Part shown: piece after piece, positions 1 through 7,549 of the stretch | Position numbering within the stretch: the stretch's first letter is position 1 | Layout of the letters: the number at the start of each line of letters is the position of its first letter | Assembly: GCA_017545535.1 (NCBI GenBank) | Contig: JAFWMS010000005.1 | Span: 57,618-121,617 of the forward strand | Length of the DNA stretch: 64,000 bases | Direction: 5' to 3' | Source of the DNA: Clostridia bacterium | GTDB lineage: Bacteria > Bacillota > Clostridia > Christensenellales > CAG-138 | Program-made: the position numbers and the translations under genes | Notes under the pieces: model-generated | The model's input: only the letters and a program-made list of their open reading frames with translations | What the model was told of the DNA's origin: nothing | Databases searched by the model: none

Positions 1-252
1 CGGGGCAAGGCCTATGCCCAGACAGAGATCACCGATCCCACCCGAATGGTCACGGCCCTGGTGGGCGCGGCGGGAACCCACGCGCCCCTGTCCGTCAAGA
101 CCCAGAGCCCCATCCGCAAGCCCCTGATCTTCGACGCCTTACAGGAGATCCGCAAGACCGTGGTCAATCCCCCCGTCCACATCGGGGACGTGGTGATCGC
201 GGACGTCTGCGGCTCCGGCGTGAACGTGATCGCTACGGAGAACATCGAATAA
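1..252 (+). CDS. DUF1667 domain protein, 3' end only
   Basis: The reading frame is open from the first base, so this is the C-terminal 83 codons of a longer gene. The pattern of a conserved RGKAYAQTE start, a PVKTQSPIPK-like stretch (here VKTQSPIRKP) and a PVHIGDVVIADVCGSGV tail matches the DUF1667 family. Those are small proteins usually encoded beside an anaerobic glycerol-3-phosphate dehydrogenase and an NAD(FAD)-dependent oxidoreductase, so such genes may lie just upstream of the window. The N-terminal cysteine motif typical of the family would be outside the window. It ends shortly before a hairpin terminator shared with the convergent gene. The family call is fairly secure; the biochemical role is not known to me. 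Confidence 0.7.
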   Translation, partial: RGKAYAQTEITDPTRMVTALVGAAGTHAPLSVKTQSPIRKPLIFDALQEIRKTVVNPPVHIGDVVIADVCGSGVNVIATENIE

Positions 253-253
253 A

Positions 254-288
254 AACGCAGCCCCTGGCTTGATGCCGGGGGCGTTTTC
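254..288. terminator. Bidirectional intrinsic terminator
   Basis: An AACGC...CCCC / GGGGGCGTT stem-loop sits between two convergent genes. It has a T-run on the plus strand (GTTTTC) and an A-run before it that gives GTTTTTATT on the minus strand. It can end both the DUF1667 transcript and the minus-strand holA/phosphorylase transcript. Confidence 0.7.
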
Positions 289-319
289 ATAGCTTGTTCG
301 ATATGCGTAAATGCGATGC

Positions 320-1048
320 TTACTCCGCGTACCGCTCGATGGCCTTGAGGGCCACGTCCAGGGCCCGGCCCTTGTGCTGAGCGGAGATGTTCAAAAGATC
401 CTCGTCGGTCACGTCCTGGTCCATGCCCGTGGCGTAGCGGGCGATGATGCCGATGGAGGCGTACTTGATGCAGACCTCCCGGCACAGGGGCGCTTCCGGC
501 ACCAGGGTGTTGCCCAGGACCTGGGCGTCCAGGGCCCGGATCATGCGGGCTTCGGCGGCGGTCTCGTACCGGGGGCCGTCCAGTGCGGCGTAGACCGCCC
601 GGCCCTCGTAGGGGATCTTCTCCCCTTCGATGATCTGCTCCAGCACGTCGGTCATGCGGGCGTCGAACACGTCGTCCATGCCCGCGTGGCGGACCAACCG
701 GTGCTCCATGCGGAAGGAGCTCTCCCGAAGCTTGGTGAAGTCGATGAAGTCGGTGATGAGGCAGAAGCTGCCCAGCCGGAAGGAGTAATCGCAGGTGCCC
801 ATGACGGAGATGCTGATGATATGGGTCACGCCGCACAGGTAGAGGGCGAAGATGTTGGCCCTGAAATTGGTCTCGTAGGCGTCCTCCTGGAGGCAGATGC
901 TGTGCCGGGTCAAAAAGTCCACTTCCTTGCCGCTGGGAAGCGTGGCATGGATGACCCGGGCGTTGCCGTAGGGGGTGATGACCACTTCCGTATGATGGGG
1001 ATAGGTGATGGCGTCCTCGGAGTTGCAGCCGATGATGGCAAACTTCAT
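320..1048 (-). CDS. MTA phosphorylase-like nucleoside phosphorylase
   Basis: This 242-residue protein is a purine nucleoside / methylthioadenosine phosphorylase-type enzyme (PNP-UDP superfamily, trimeric branch). Motifs seen are MKFAIIG at the N-terminus, SVMGTCDYSF near residues 81-90, DGPRYET near 157-163 and NTLVPEAPLCRE near 180-191, the usual substrate and phosphate pocket signatures. Such enzymes split 5'-methylthioadenosine (or purine nucleosides) with phosphate in the cytosol. It is slightly short for MTAP. Its ATG overlaps the holA stop codon (ATGA-type overlap), so it is probably translated from the holA transcript. An MTA/SAH deaminase is encoded at 49270, so two MTA-handling enzymes may exist in this genome. 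Substrate preference cannot be fixed from the sequence alone. Confidence 0.7.
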   Translation of the reverse strand: MKFAIIGCNSEDAITYPHHTEVVITPYGNARVIHATLPSGKEVDFLTRHSICLQEDAYETNFRANIFALYLCGVTHIISISVMGTCDYSFRLGSFCLITDFIDFTKLRESSFRMEHRLVRHAGMDDVFDARMTDVLEQIIEGEKIPYEGRAVYAALDGPRYETAAEARMIRALDAQVLGNTLVPEAPLCREVCIKYASIGIIARYATGMDQDVTDEDLLNISAQHKGRALDVALKAIERYAE

Positions 1049-2046
1049 TTGATGACCTCCTCTTTCTTTTCAAAGGTATTCAATACGGCCAGGAGCAGGG
1101 CGTCCCGGTCCCGGTATATGCCCTGCTTGATGTTCCCGTCCACGGCGGCAAAGGCGGCCACGGCCCGCCGCAGGGCGGGGGCGGTCCGCTTTTGGGCGTT
1201 CTTCACGGCGATCTGGGCGGCATAGGGGCTGCCGGGCAGCTGCCGGGCGGCGGCGCGGGGGTCCAATCCCCGGTCCAGCTGCTCCCGGGCGGTGAGGATG
1301 AGCCTGAGCCGCCCCTCCAAAAACCCGGATAAGCTCAGGGGGCTCTCCCCCTGATCCAGGGCATTGAGGAGCATGGCGTAGCCCTTCTTTCGCCTTCCGT
1401 CCAGCAGGGCGTCCAGCATCTCGAAGGCGTCGTACTCCGGGGAGGGAGTGACGGTATCGCCCAGCACCGCCATGGTGACGGCACCTCCCTGGCCCACATA
1501 GTCCGCCGCCTTGGAAAACTCGTTTTTGAGCCGGTAGGCGTCGAAGCCCACCCGATCCACCAGGGTCTGGGCCACGGCCTTGGTGAGGGTCACGCCCTTC
1601 AGCGCCGATTCCCGGATGAGCATGTTCACGGCCCGCTCCATGGTCAGCTTCTCGAAGACCACCACCCGGTTTTCCGGGGCCAGGGCCTTGAACAGGTGGT
1701 TGGTCTTGCGGCACTCCCCCCGATACAGGAACAGGATGACGGTGGTGTCCGGCAGATGCAGCAGCCGGCCCCGCTTTTCCAGGGCGTCGATGAGCCCATC
1801 CTCCCACGCCTCCACCAGCAGCAGCCGCATCTCGTCGAAGAAGGGCAGCTGATCGGCGGCGGACAAAAAGCCGTCCACGTCGGGGTTCCGCAGGCTCTGG
1901 CAGTTCAGGTCCAGCACCCCCGGGTCCAGGAGCTTCTTTACCCGGGCCACGGCGTCGGCCTTGGTCAGCTCTTCCTCCCCGTGCAGCAGGTATGGCCCCT
2001 TCAGGGCGCGGCTTTGGGTCGCCTTGTAGAATTCGGACTCGTTCAC
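1045..2046 (-). CDS. holA: DNA polymerase III subunit delta
   Basis: This 333-residue protein is the clamp-loader delta subunit, which opens the beta clamp at the replication fork. The N-terminus VNESEFYKATQSRALKG followed by YLLHGEEEL is the family start, with the degenerate AAA+ P-loop region. The middle part has DTTVILF-type strands, and the C-terminal half is the helical collar. I start it at GTG 2046 rather than the ATG at 2085, because the family pattern begins here and a TATCAT -10 box ends only 6 nt upstream. That would place transcription start almost on the GTG. It is followed by the phosphorylase with a stop/start overlap. Function is secure; the start is likely. Confidence 0.9.
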   Translation of the reverse strand: MNESEFYKATQSRALKGPYLLHGEEELTKADAVARVKKLLDPGVLDLNCQSLRNPDVDGFLSAADQLPFFDEMRLLLVEAWEDGLIDALEKRGRLLHLPDTTVILFLYRGECRKTNHLFKALAPENRVVVFEKLTMERAVNMLIRESALKGVTLTKAVAQTLVDRVGFDAYRLKNEFSKAADYVGQGGAVTMAVLGDTVTPSPEYDAFEMLDALLDGRRKKGYAMLLNALDQGESPLSLSGFLEGRLRLILTAREQLDRGLDPRAAARQLPGSPYAAQIAVKNAQKRTAPALRRAVAAFAAVDGNIKQGIYRDRDALLLAVLNTFEKKEEVIK

Positions 2047-2052
2047 CTTCTC

Positions 2053-2081
2053 ATGATACCACGGGGGCGAAAAAGAAACAA
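2053..2081 (-). promoter_or_regulatory. holA promoter, leaderless layout
   Basis: On the minus strand TTGTTT (2081-2076), a 17-nt spacer and TATCAT (2058-2053) form a SigA-type promoter. Only GAGAAG separates the -10 box from the GTG start, so the mRNA would begin at or next to the start codon. Confidence 0.55.
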
Positions 2082-2125
2082 CCAATATATTATGAATAGC
2101 GTGGCCGTGCTTTTTTGGTTTCGGT

Positions 2126-2158
2126 AAAAAAACAGCGCCCTTCCGGAGAAGGACGCTG
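2126..2158 (-). terminator. Terminator of the rpsF-ssb-rpsR operon
   Basis: A CAGCG...CTTC/GAAG...CGCTG stem-loop is followed on the minus strand by seven T residues (plus-strand A-run 2126-2132). It lies directly downstream of rpsR. Confidence 0.85.
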
Positions 2159-2197
2159 TGCTAAACGGTCTTGAGTCGATGAATGTGTGAGATTCCC

Positions 2198-2446
2198 TTA
2201 GAATCTTTCCCCTGCGAAGGGCAGCAGAGCCATTACGCGGGCCCGCTTGATCGCGACGGCCAGATCGCGCTGATGCTCTGCGCAGACACCGGACATGCGG
2301 CGGGGCATGATCTTGCCCGTTTCGGAAATGAAGCCGGTCAGCTTCTTGATGTCCTTGTAGTCGATACCGGTAGCCTTTTCAACGCAGAACTTGCAAACCT
2401 TGCGTCTGCTTCTTCTGGGACGGGGACGCATCTTGCGTTCTTCCAT
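2198..2446 (-). CDS. rpsR: 30S ribosomal protein S18
   Basis: This 82-residue basic protein has the S18 core: a CKFC motif near residues 18-21, IDYKDIKKL, and the C-terminal [21 protein letters not shown]18 binds 16S rRNA on the small-subunit platform together with S6, whose gene is the first of this operon. The two cysteines may bind zinc, as in the zinc form of S18. A good AGGAGG site precedes the ATG. It is the last gene of rpsF-ssb-rpsR, the standard bacterial order, and is closed by the hairpin at 2126-2158. Confidence 0.97.
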   Translation of the reverse strand: MEERKMRPRPRRSRRKVCKFCVEKATGIDYKDIKKLTGFISETGKIMPRRMSGVCAEHQRDLAVAIKRARVMALLPFAGERF

Positions 2447-2477
2447 GGTGCAAGCCTCCTATAAAAATTAAGTAGTT

Positions 2478-2906
2478 TTAAAACGGAATGTCGTCCGAGG
2501 AGATATCGGTGAAACCGGCCACATCCTGGTTCCGGTTCTGCTGGGGACGGGGGGCGGTGGGCGCAGAGTAGCTGCTGCCCTGATCGTCACTCTTGGGGGT
2601 GAGGAATTCCACCTCGTCCGCCGATACATCCAGAGACATACGGGTCGTGCCATCCTTCGCTTCGTAGGTCCGGGCCTGAAGCTCGCCGATCACCGCCACC
2701 TTGCGCCCCTTGGCCAAATACCGGGAGCACACGTCGCCCAGCTGCCGCCAGGCGTTGATGCGGAAGAAATCGGTCTGCCTTTCGCCGCCCTGAGACGCAA
2801 ACCTGCGGTTAACGGCGATGGTAAAGGAGCAAACCGTCACGCCGTTGGACGTGGAACGGGTTTCGGGATCATGGGTCAGATTCCCGATCAAAACGATCTT
2901 ATTCAT
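2478..2906 (-). CDS. ssb: Single-stranded DNA-binding protein
   Basis: This 142-residue protein consists of an N-terminal OB fold (MNKIVLIGNLTHDPETR, residues 1-105) that binds single-stranded DNA as a tetramer, a short flexible Gln/Asn/Pro linker, and the acidic DDIPF tip used to recruit replication and repair partners. The length and tail are typical of housekeeping SSB. It lies between rpsF and rpsR and shares their promoter. There is nothing unusual about it. Confidence 0.97.
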   Translation of the reverse strand: MNKIVLIGNLTHDPETRSTSNGVTVCSFTIAVNRRFASQGGERQTDFFRINAWRQLGDVCSRYLAKGRKVAVIGELQARTYEAKDGTTRMSLDVSADEVEFLTPKSDDQGSSYSAPTAPRPQQNRNQDVAGFTDISSDDIPF

Positions 2907-2964
2907 GCTATACCTCTTTCAAAAACTCTCTCGTGCTTGTTCTGTTCGGGTCTCGACGTGTGCC

Positions 2965-3252
2965 TTATGCTTCCTTACGGGTAACCATGTAGCGCAGAAT
3001 GCGCTCATCGTTTCTGAAGTTACGCTCCAACTCACGGGGCAGTTCCGCGGGCGCGTTAAAGGTAACGAGCACGTAGAATCCCTCGGTCTTGTAGTCGATG
3101 GCGTAGGCCAGCTTCCGCTTGCCCCACTCGTCCTGCTTCACGATCTCACCGCCGTTGCCGGTGATGATGCCCGCGAACTTGTCCATGACGGCCCGATTGG
3201 CCTCCTCGTCCAGTTCCGGCGTGATCAGGTACAAAACTTCATACTGATTCAT
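2965..3252 (-). CDS. rpsF: 30S ribosomal protein S6
   Basis: This 95-residue protein has the S6 fold (MNQYEVLYLITPELDEEAN start, GKRKLAYAIDYKTEGFYVL core, RYMVTRKEA end). It is the first gene of the S6-SSB-S18 operon. A strong AAGGAGG site lies 7 nt upstream. The transcript leader runs about 60 nt from the promoter at 3320-3348; S6:S18-binding leader elements are known in some bacteria, but I cannot confirm one here. Confidence 0.97.
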   Translation of the reverse strand: MNQYEVLYLITPELDEEANRAVMDKFAGIITGNGGEIVKQDEWGKRKLAYAIDYKTEGFYVLVTFNAPAELPRELERNFRNDERILRYMVTRKEA

Positions 3253-3319
3253 TCTTTCACCTCCTTATGGTCTGTTGGCTTTCTTCTCCAAGAAAGCAAG
3301 AAGGACCGTTAGCCGTAAC

Positions 3320-3348
3320 AATATAGCACACCTTTTCCCCGATTGCAA
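3320..3348 (-). promoter_or_regulatory. rpsF operon promoter
   Basis: On the minus strand TTGCAA (3348-3343), 17 nt, TATATT (3325-3320). This is a good SigA-type match that begins the rpsF-ssb-rpsR transcript about 65 nt before the ATG. Confidence 0.7.
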
Positions 3349-3387
3349 GGCTTTTTTTAGATTTTTTCGAGAAAACGGCGTTCGCCC

Positions 3388-4302
3388 TTACTTCTTTCCC
3401 AACCGGTCGAAGGCCAAAGGATACACGCCCACCAGCAGGAAAAGGAGCACCCCGTACCGCAGGGACCGGACCAGGTGGGCGAGGAAGGTTTCGGAGGACA
3501 GGAACGCGGAGGAGAAGGGAAGCTTCAGCAGATAATTGAGGCCGAAATAGATCGAGCCGCCGCAAAGGACCCGCAGAACGACCTTCCACCAGCATTTCGT
3601 GTTTTTGAATTTTACAAACCGTTCCTCGAACAGATCTCCGGCGAAGAAGCCGGCCATCATGCCGAAGCTGTTGAAATAATCGTTGGTCTTGCAATAAAAC
3701 CAGCCGGGGAGAGCGAGGAGCAGCAGGATAAGGTAGAACACCCACCGCTTTTCAAACTTCTTCTGGAAGAAGGGAACCAGCAAAACAACACACAGGCCCA
3801 GCGCCCACCCGAAGAGCACGTCCGTGGGGAAATGGACGCCCACGCAAAAGCGGCTTACGCCCACCAGCAGGGGAATGAGAACGGCTAAGACCGTGGCCCA
3901 TTTCTTCTTCAGGAACACGCCGATGGACGTGAAGTTGGCCACGGATCCGGAGGAATGGCCGCTGGGGAAGGAATAGCCCTGGGCGGCAACGTCCATGATG
4001 TCGGCGCTGGGGTCCACAGGCTTCAGGCATTTCACCTCGGGGCAGACCATGTAGGGCCGGAGCCGCAAAAACACGTTTTTGATCATGGGGTTCGCCACCA
4101 TGGCCACGCAGGCGTTCCGGCCGATGAACTTGCCCAGCTCCTTGTGCACGCCCCAGTAGCAGACGCCCAAGACCAGGATGGTGGCCATCTCCTCGCCGAA
4201 CATGGAGAAGATGGAGGCCAGGGTGAGGCCGAAGGCCCCCAGATGGCTTTGGAGCCAGACCATCAGCGCCGGTTCCCAGGAAAAAAAGAAGGTGTTGCCC
4301 AT
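3388..4302 (-). CDS. PAP2-family membrane phosphatase
   Basis: This 304-residue integral membrane protein has several hydrophobic helices and the three PAP2 signature blocks: RLRPYMV (KxxxxxxRP block), SFPSGHSSG (PSGH block) and SRFCVGVHFPTDV (SRxxxxxHxxxD block). Such enzymes dephosphorylate lipid phosphates, for example undecaprenyl pyrophosphate or phosphatidate, on the outer face of the membrane. The start is placed at ATG 4302 because GAGAGG lies about 8 nt upstream; a longer in-frame start at 4344 has no ribosome site. It is divergently transcribed from the gene at 4424. The substrate is unknown. Confidence 0.85.
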   Translation of the reverse strand: MGNTFFFSWEPALMVWLQSHLGAFGLTLASIFSMFGEEMATILVLGVCYWGVHKELGKFIGRNACVAMVANPMIKNVFLRLRPYMVCPEVKCLKPVDPSADIMDVAAQGYSFPSGHSSGSVANFTSIGVFLKKKWATVLAVLIPLLVGVSRFCVGVHFPTDVLFGWALGLCVVLLVPFFQKKFEKRWVFYLILLLLALPGWFYCKTNDYFNSFGMMAGFFAGDLFEERFVKFKNTKCWWKVVLRVLCGGSIYFGLNYLLKLPFSSAFLSSETFLAHLVRSLRYGVLLFLLVGVYPLAFDRLGKK

Positions 4303-4332
4303 ATGGTGTCCTCTCTGTCGATCGTTGCTCCT

Positions 4333-4361
4333 ATCATATCCCATTTTTCCCCGCTTGACAA
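4333..4361 (-). promoter_or_regulatory. Promoter of the PAP2 gene
   Basis: Minus strand TTGTCA (4361-4356), 17 nt, TATGAT (4338-4333). It is one arm of a compact divergent promoter pair. Confidence 0.6.
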
Positions 4362-4369
4362 CGGAAACC

Positions 4370-4399
4370 TTGCAACCGGTCGGCGGCCGTGATACACTA
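4370..4399 (+). promoter_or_regulatory. Promoter of the YitT-like gene
   Basis: TTGCAA (4370-4375), 18 nt, TACACT (4394-4399), 24 nt before the ATG. Its -35 box lies only 8 nt from the -35 box of the divergent PAP2 promoter. Confidence 0.5.
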
Positions 4400-4423
4400 C
4401 CTCCAAGGATCGGAGGGTCGTCT

Positions 4424-5107
4424 ATGAAAAAACCGGTGCTGTATTCCGAGGTCGCCTATGGGCTGGGCATGGTGGGGCTGAGCCTCAGTGTAGCCCTCAT
4501 GACGCGGGCTGACTTCGGCGTGTCCATGGTGGTGGCGCCGGCATACCTGCTGTATATGAAGATCAACGCCCTGTGGCCCACCTTCACCTTCGGCATGGCG
4601 GAATACATCCTGCAGGGGGCGCTGCTGGTTGGCACGGCCCTGGCGGTGAAAAAGCTGCGGCCCTATTTCCTCTTTTCCTTCGTCACCGCCGTGGTCTATG
4701 GGTTTTTGCTGGACGGATGGATGCTGCTGACGAACCAGCTGCCGGCGGACGGCTTTGGTCTGCGGGTTTTGTGGTATGTGCTGGGGATCCTGCTGGGGGC
4801 GGCCAGCATCTCCTGCTTCTTCAAGACCTACATCGCCCCGGAGGCGTATGAGCTGCTGGTGAAGGAGCTGGCCCTGAAGCTCAATGCGCCAACCCATCGG
4901 GTGAAGACGGTATACGATTGCGTGAGCTGCGCCGTAGCGATTCTGATGTCCTTCGCCTTCTTCGGCTTCGGTCGGTTTGAGGGAGTGAAGCTGGGCACGG
5001 TGATCTGCGCCCTGGTGAACGGGCTTTTGATCGGCCGGTTCACCGCGTTTATGGACCGCCGCTTCGAATACAAGGATGCCCTGCCCTGGCGCAGATATTT
5101 TTCCTGA
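4424..5107 (+). CDS. YitT/YczE-like (DUF6198-type) membrane protein
   Basis: This 227-residue protein has about five hydrophobic segments (for example GLGMVGLSLSVALM near 14-27, FSFVTAVVYGFLLDGW, ALVNGLLIGRFTAF near the end). The opening SEVAYGLGMVGLSLSVALMT and the inner TRADFGVSMVVAP resemble the YczE/YyaS/YitT-like group of clostridial membrane proteins of unknown function. GGAGGGTCGTCT before ATG 4424 gives the ribosome site. It stands alone between a divergent PAP2 gene and a small cytosolic protein. No substrate can be proposed. Confidence 0.55.
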   Translation: MKKPVLYSEVAYGLGMVGLSLSVALMTRADFGVSMVVAPAYLLYMKINALWPTFTFGMAEYILQGALLVGTALAVKKLRPYFLFSFVTAVVYGFLLDGWMLLTNQLPADGFGLRVLWYVLGILLGAASISCFFKTYIAPEAYELLVKELALKLNAPTHRVKTVYDCVSCAVAILMSFAFFGFGRFEGVKLGTVICALVNGLLIGRFTAFMDRRFEYKDALPWRRYFS

Positions 5108-5153
5108 GCCGGGCTTGAAATACACGAACATCACGCCATAAGGAGGAAGAACC

Positions 5154-5447
5154 ATGGGCTTTTTGAAAAGACTGCTGGGCTTCGGCACCACCGTGGCCGG
5201 GACCGTGGCCGCCGTGAAGGTGAGCGAGAAGGTGAAGGAGAACAACCCTGACGGCGTTCAGGACGTGAACGGCGATGGGAAGGTGGACTACAAGGACTAC
5301 GTTATCGAGACCAAGAAGGCCGCCAAGGAGACCTACGACGAGTTCATGCAGAAGGCTCCCGGGGTGGTGGCCGAGGCCAAGGAGAAGGGCGCCGAGATCT
5401 ACGAGGATGCCAAGAAGACCGTCCAGGAGACGTTCAGCGGAAAGTAG
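5154..5447 (+). CDS. Small protein with an EF-hand/dockerin-like loop
   Basis: This 97-residue protein is not assigned to a family. A short hydrophobic N-terminus (MGFLKRLLGFGTTVAGTVAA) is followed by a loop DVNGDGKVDYKDY near residues 41-53, which fits a calcium-binding EF-hand/dockerin loop (Asp at positions 1, 3, 5 and 9 plus an acidic end). After that comes a charged helix rich in Ala, Glu and Lys with a YtxH-like look. AAGGAGG lies 7 nt before the ATG. It may be a membrane-associated small stress protein, but that is inference. Confidence 0.6.
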   Translation: MGFLKRLLGFGTTVAGTVAAVKVSEKVKENNPDGVQDVNGDGKVDYKDYVIETKKAAKETYDEFMQKAPGVVAEAKEKGAEIYEDAKKTVQETFSGK

Positions 5448-5457
5448 CGGGGTTGTT

Positions 5458-5608
5458 TTGCAGCTTTTCTTGAAAGAAAAGCTGCCCAAAAGAACTTTAC
5501 GGAGGGATATCGCTTTTGGTACGAAAGCTGTATCCCTTCTTGCATTTCTCTTTTTCCGCCGCTTTTTCTCTTTAGCCCAAAGAGAAAAAGCGGCAAAAAA
5601 AGACACAG
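5458..5608. repeat. Two-hairpin dispersed repeat, copy 1 (full)
   Basis: A left hairpin AGCTTTTCTT/AAGAAAAGCT followed by CAAAAGAACTTT, about 70 bases of variable middle, then a right hairpin CGCTTTTTCTCTTT/AAAGAGAAAAAGCG preceded by CCGC. The same architecture recurs at 46428 and 63197, with partial copies at 37772, 43533 and 59424. It fills the gap between the small EF-hand-like gene and the sigma factor gene. Confidence 0.7.
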
Positions 5609-5674
5609 CAAAATGAACCTTTGGCGTATTCCCTTCGTCTATTAGGGTGAACATGCGGAAAGGAGGTGCGCGGC

Positions 5675-6955
5675 ATGGACGAGTTTGAAAGATTGCTCAG
5701 CGAAAACCGGCTGGGCGTGGAACGGTTCGTCAAGTTCCATGTCAGCGGCCCGGACGCGGAGGACATCCTGCAGGAGACGTATTTGGCCGCCTACCAGGCG
5801 TTCCCCCGGCTGAAGGATCCGGCCGCCTTCCGTCCCTGGCTCATCAACATCGCCCGGAACAAGTGGCGGGACTGGTACCGGGCCCAGAGCCGCCGCCTGG
5901 ATATGCCCGTGGAGGAGCTGCCCGAGGTGCCCGCGGAAACCGAGCCGGACACCGCCGTGGAGGAGACCTTGGCCCGGCTCAGCGACCGGGACGCCCGGAT
6001 GCTGCGGCTGTTCTATCTGGAGGAGCTCCCCCAGCGGGAGATCGCCCGGCAGCTCAGCATCCCCGAGGGCACGGTAAAGAGCCGCCTGAGCGCCGCCCGC
6101 AGCCGGTTCCGCGCCGCATACACCTATCCGCCGAAAGGAGAGAAGACTATGAAGAAACTGCCGCTGTTTTTGCCGCCTTATTCCGTCCGCTGGACGAAGG
6201 AGCCCCCCTTCCCCGTGGTGTGGGAGGAGATGATGGGCTGGGGCATCGTCCCCAGGCTGGGCGAGACTTTGATCTGGGGCATGTACGATCTGCCCAGCCG
6301 GAAGCTGGACGTGGCCTACGACATGGCCGTCACCGGCAAAGCCAAGGTCCACGGCCTGGAGGGCGTGAGCTTCACGGCCCGGGTCATCGAGCCCCAGCCG
6401 GAACTGAAGGAAGGCGATCTGATGATCGAGCCTGTGGCCTGCTCCGGCGCGCCCCAGGCGGAATGGACATTCGTGGGTCAGCTGCAGGACGGGTACACCC
6501 GCTTCCTTTCCGCTGAGCGCATGGAGGACGGGGTCCGCACCCTGACCACCTTCCTGGACGGGGAGGAGTTTATGGCCAACTGGGGCTTCGGCGAGGACAA
6601 CCGGGGCAACAGCATCCACCCCACGGCCCAGGGATTCATCGTTCGGGACGGCGCCGATTACACCGCCCAGCAGGAGGGCGTGCTGGACGTGGTGGGCCGC
6701 TGCGAACTGAAACTGGACGGGCGGATCACGGACTGCATCGCCGTCATGGACCTGAGCGCCTATGAGGAGGGCGTGGCCTCCCTTCAGTTCCTGGACAAAG
6801 CCGGCCGGACCCTGCTCTGGCAGCGGTACAACCGGGACGACTGGGCGTTGGATCGGTACAAAAAGCGCTGGTCCGAGCTGCTGCCGGGGAACGACAGGAT
6901 CACCGTCAACGGCGTGACCTACGTGCACTGGTACGACTGCTACTACCTGAGATAA
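5675..6955 (+). CDS. ECF-type sigma factor fused to a C-terminal domain
   Basis: This 426-residue protein has two parts. Residues 1-155 are an ECF sigma factor: region 2 with DAEDILQETY and FRPWLINIARNKWRDWYR, and region 4 with PQREIARQLSIPEGTVKSRL. Residues 159-426 are a tryptophan- and glycine-rich domain I cannot name (MKKLPLFLPPY start, EEMMGWGIVPRLGE, VTYVHWYDCYYLR end), perhaps a sensing or anti-sigma-like module. AAAGGAGGTG lies 8 nt before ATG 5675. An internal AAAGGAGAG site precedes an in-frame ATG at 6149, exactly at the domain border, so the second domain might also be made alone. No separate anti-sigma gene follows. The role of the fusion is unknown. Confidence 0.8.
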   Translation: MDEFERLLSENRLGVERFVKFHVSGPDAEDILQETYLAAYQAFPRLKDPAAFRPWLINIARNKWRDWYRAQSRRLDMPVEELPEVPAETEPDTAVEETLARLSDRDARMLRLFYLEELPQREIARQLSIPEGTVKSRLSAARSRFRAAYTYPPKGEKTMKKLPLFLPPYSVRWTKEPPFPVVWEEMMGWGIVPRLGETLIWGMYDLPSRKLDVAYDMAVTGKAKVHGLEGVSFTARVIEPQPELKEGDLMIEPVACSGAPQAEWTFVGQLQDGYTRFLSAERMEDGVRTLTTFLDGEEFMANWGFGEDNRGNSIHPTAQGFIVRDGADYTAQQEGVLDVVGRCELKLDGRITDCIAVMDLSAYEEGVASLQFLDKAGRTLLWQRYNRDDWALDRYKKRWSELLPGNDRITVNGVTYVHWYDCYYLR

Positions 6956-6963
6956 GGAACAGA

Positions 6964-6990
6964 GGGCGATTCACGGATCGCCCGTTTTTA
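6964..6990 (+). terminator. Terminator of the sigma factor gene
   Basis: GGGCGAT/ATCGCCC stem with a short loop followed by GTTTTTATT, 8 nt after the stop codon. Confidence 0.8.
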
Positions 6991-7018
6991 TTGACAAAAG
7001 AACGAAATCCGGTATAAT
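6991..7018 (+). promoter_or_regulatory. Near-consensus promoter of the Lrp-aminotransferase operon
   Basis: Perfect TTGACA (6991-6996) and perfect TATAAT (7013-7018) with a 16-nt spacer. It overlaps the T-run of the preceding terminator. Confidence 0.85.
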
Positions 7019-7057
7019 CATATACAATATGTGGATGCTGAACGAGGAGGAATGCCT

Positions 7058-7549
7058 ATGGATAAAATCGATGCAGCCCTGCTGGAACTTTTGGAGGAGG
7101 ACGCTCGGCGGACGCCCAAACAGGTGGGCGTGCTGCTGGGCCTGTCGGAGGCGGAAGCGAAGGCCCGGATCGAGGGTTTGGAGGCGACGGGCATCATCCG
7201 CGGGTACACGACCCTTGTGGACCGGGAGCAGATGGACGAGGAGACCATCAGTGCCCTCATCGAGGTGAAGGTTCAGCCGGAGCGGAACCGGGGCTTCGAC
7301 GCCATCGCCGAACAGCTGTACCGGTTCGACGAGGTGAAGGATTGCTACCTCATGTCCGGTGCCTATGATCTCATGCTCATCGTGGAGGGGAAGAACATCC
7401 GCTCCGTGTCCCGATTCGTGTCGGAACGACTCAGCATTTTGGACAATGTTCAGAGCTGCGCCACCCATTTCATATTGAAGAGATATAAGACCGACGGCGT
7501 GATCTTCGAGAAGCAGCCCGAGGATCGGCGCATGGTGGTGAGTCCATGA
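7058..7549 (+). CDS. Lrp/AsnC-family transcriptional regulator
   Basis: This 163-residue protein has an N-terminal winged helix-turn-helix (KIDAALLELLEEDARRTPKQ, LEATGIIRGY) and a C-terminal ligand-binding RAM domain (SALIEVKVQPER, VKDCYLMSGAYDLMLIVEG). Such regulators respond to amino acids and often control the next gene. The start at 7058 is 7 nt after GAGGAGG; an ATG at 7052 would sit against that site. The last codons overlap the aminotransferase start (ATGA), so the pair is translationally coupled, and the aminotransferase product or substrate is the obvious ligand candidate. Confidence 0.88.
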   Translation: MDKIDAALLELLEEDARRTPKQVGVLLGLSEAEAKARIEGLEATGIIRGYTTLVDREQMDEETISALIEVKVQPERNRGFDAIAEQLYRFDEVKDCYLMSGAYDLMLIVEGKNIRSVSRFVSERLSILDNVQSCATHFILKRYKTDGVIFEKQPEDRRMVVSP

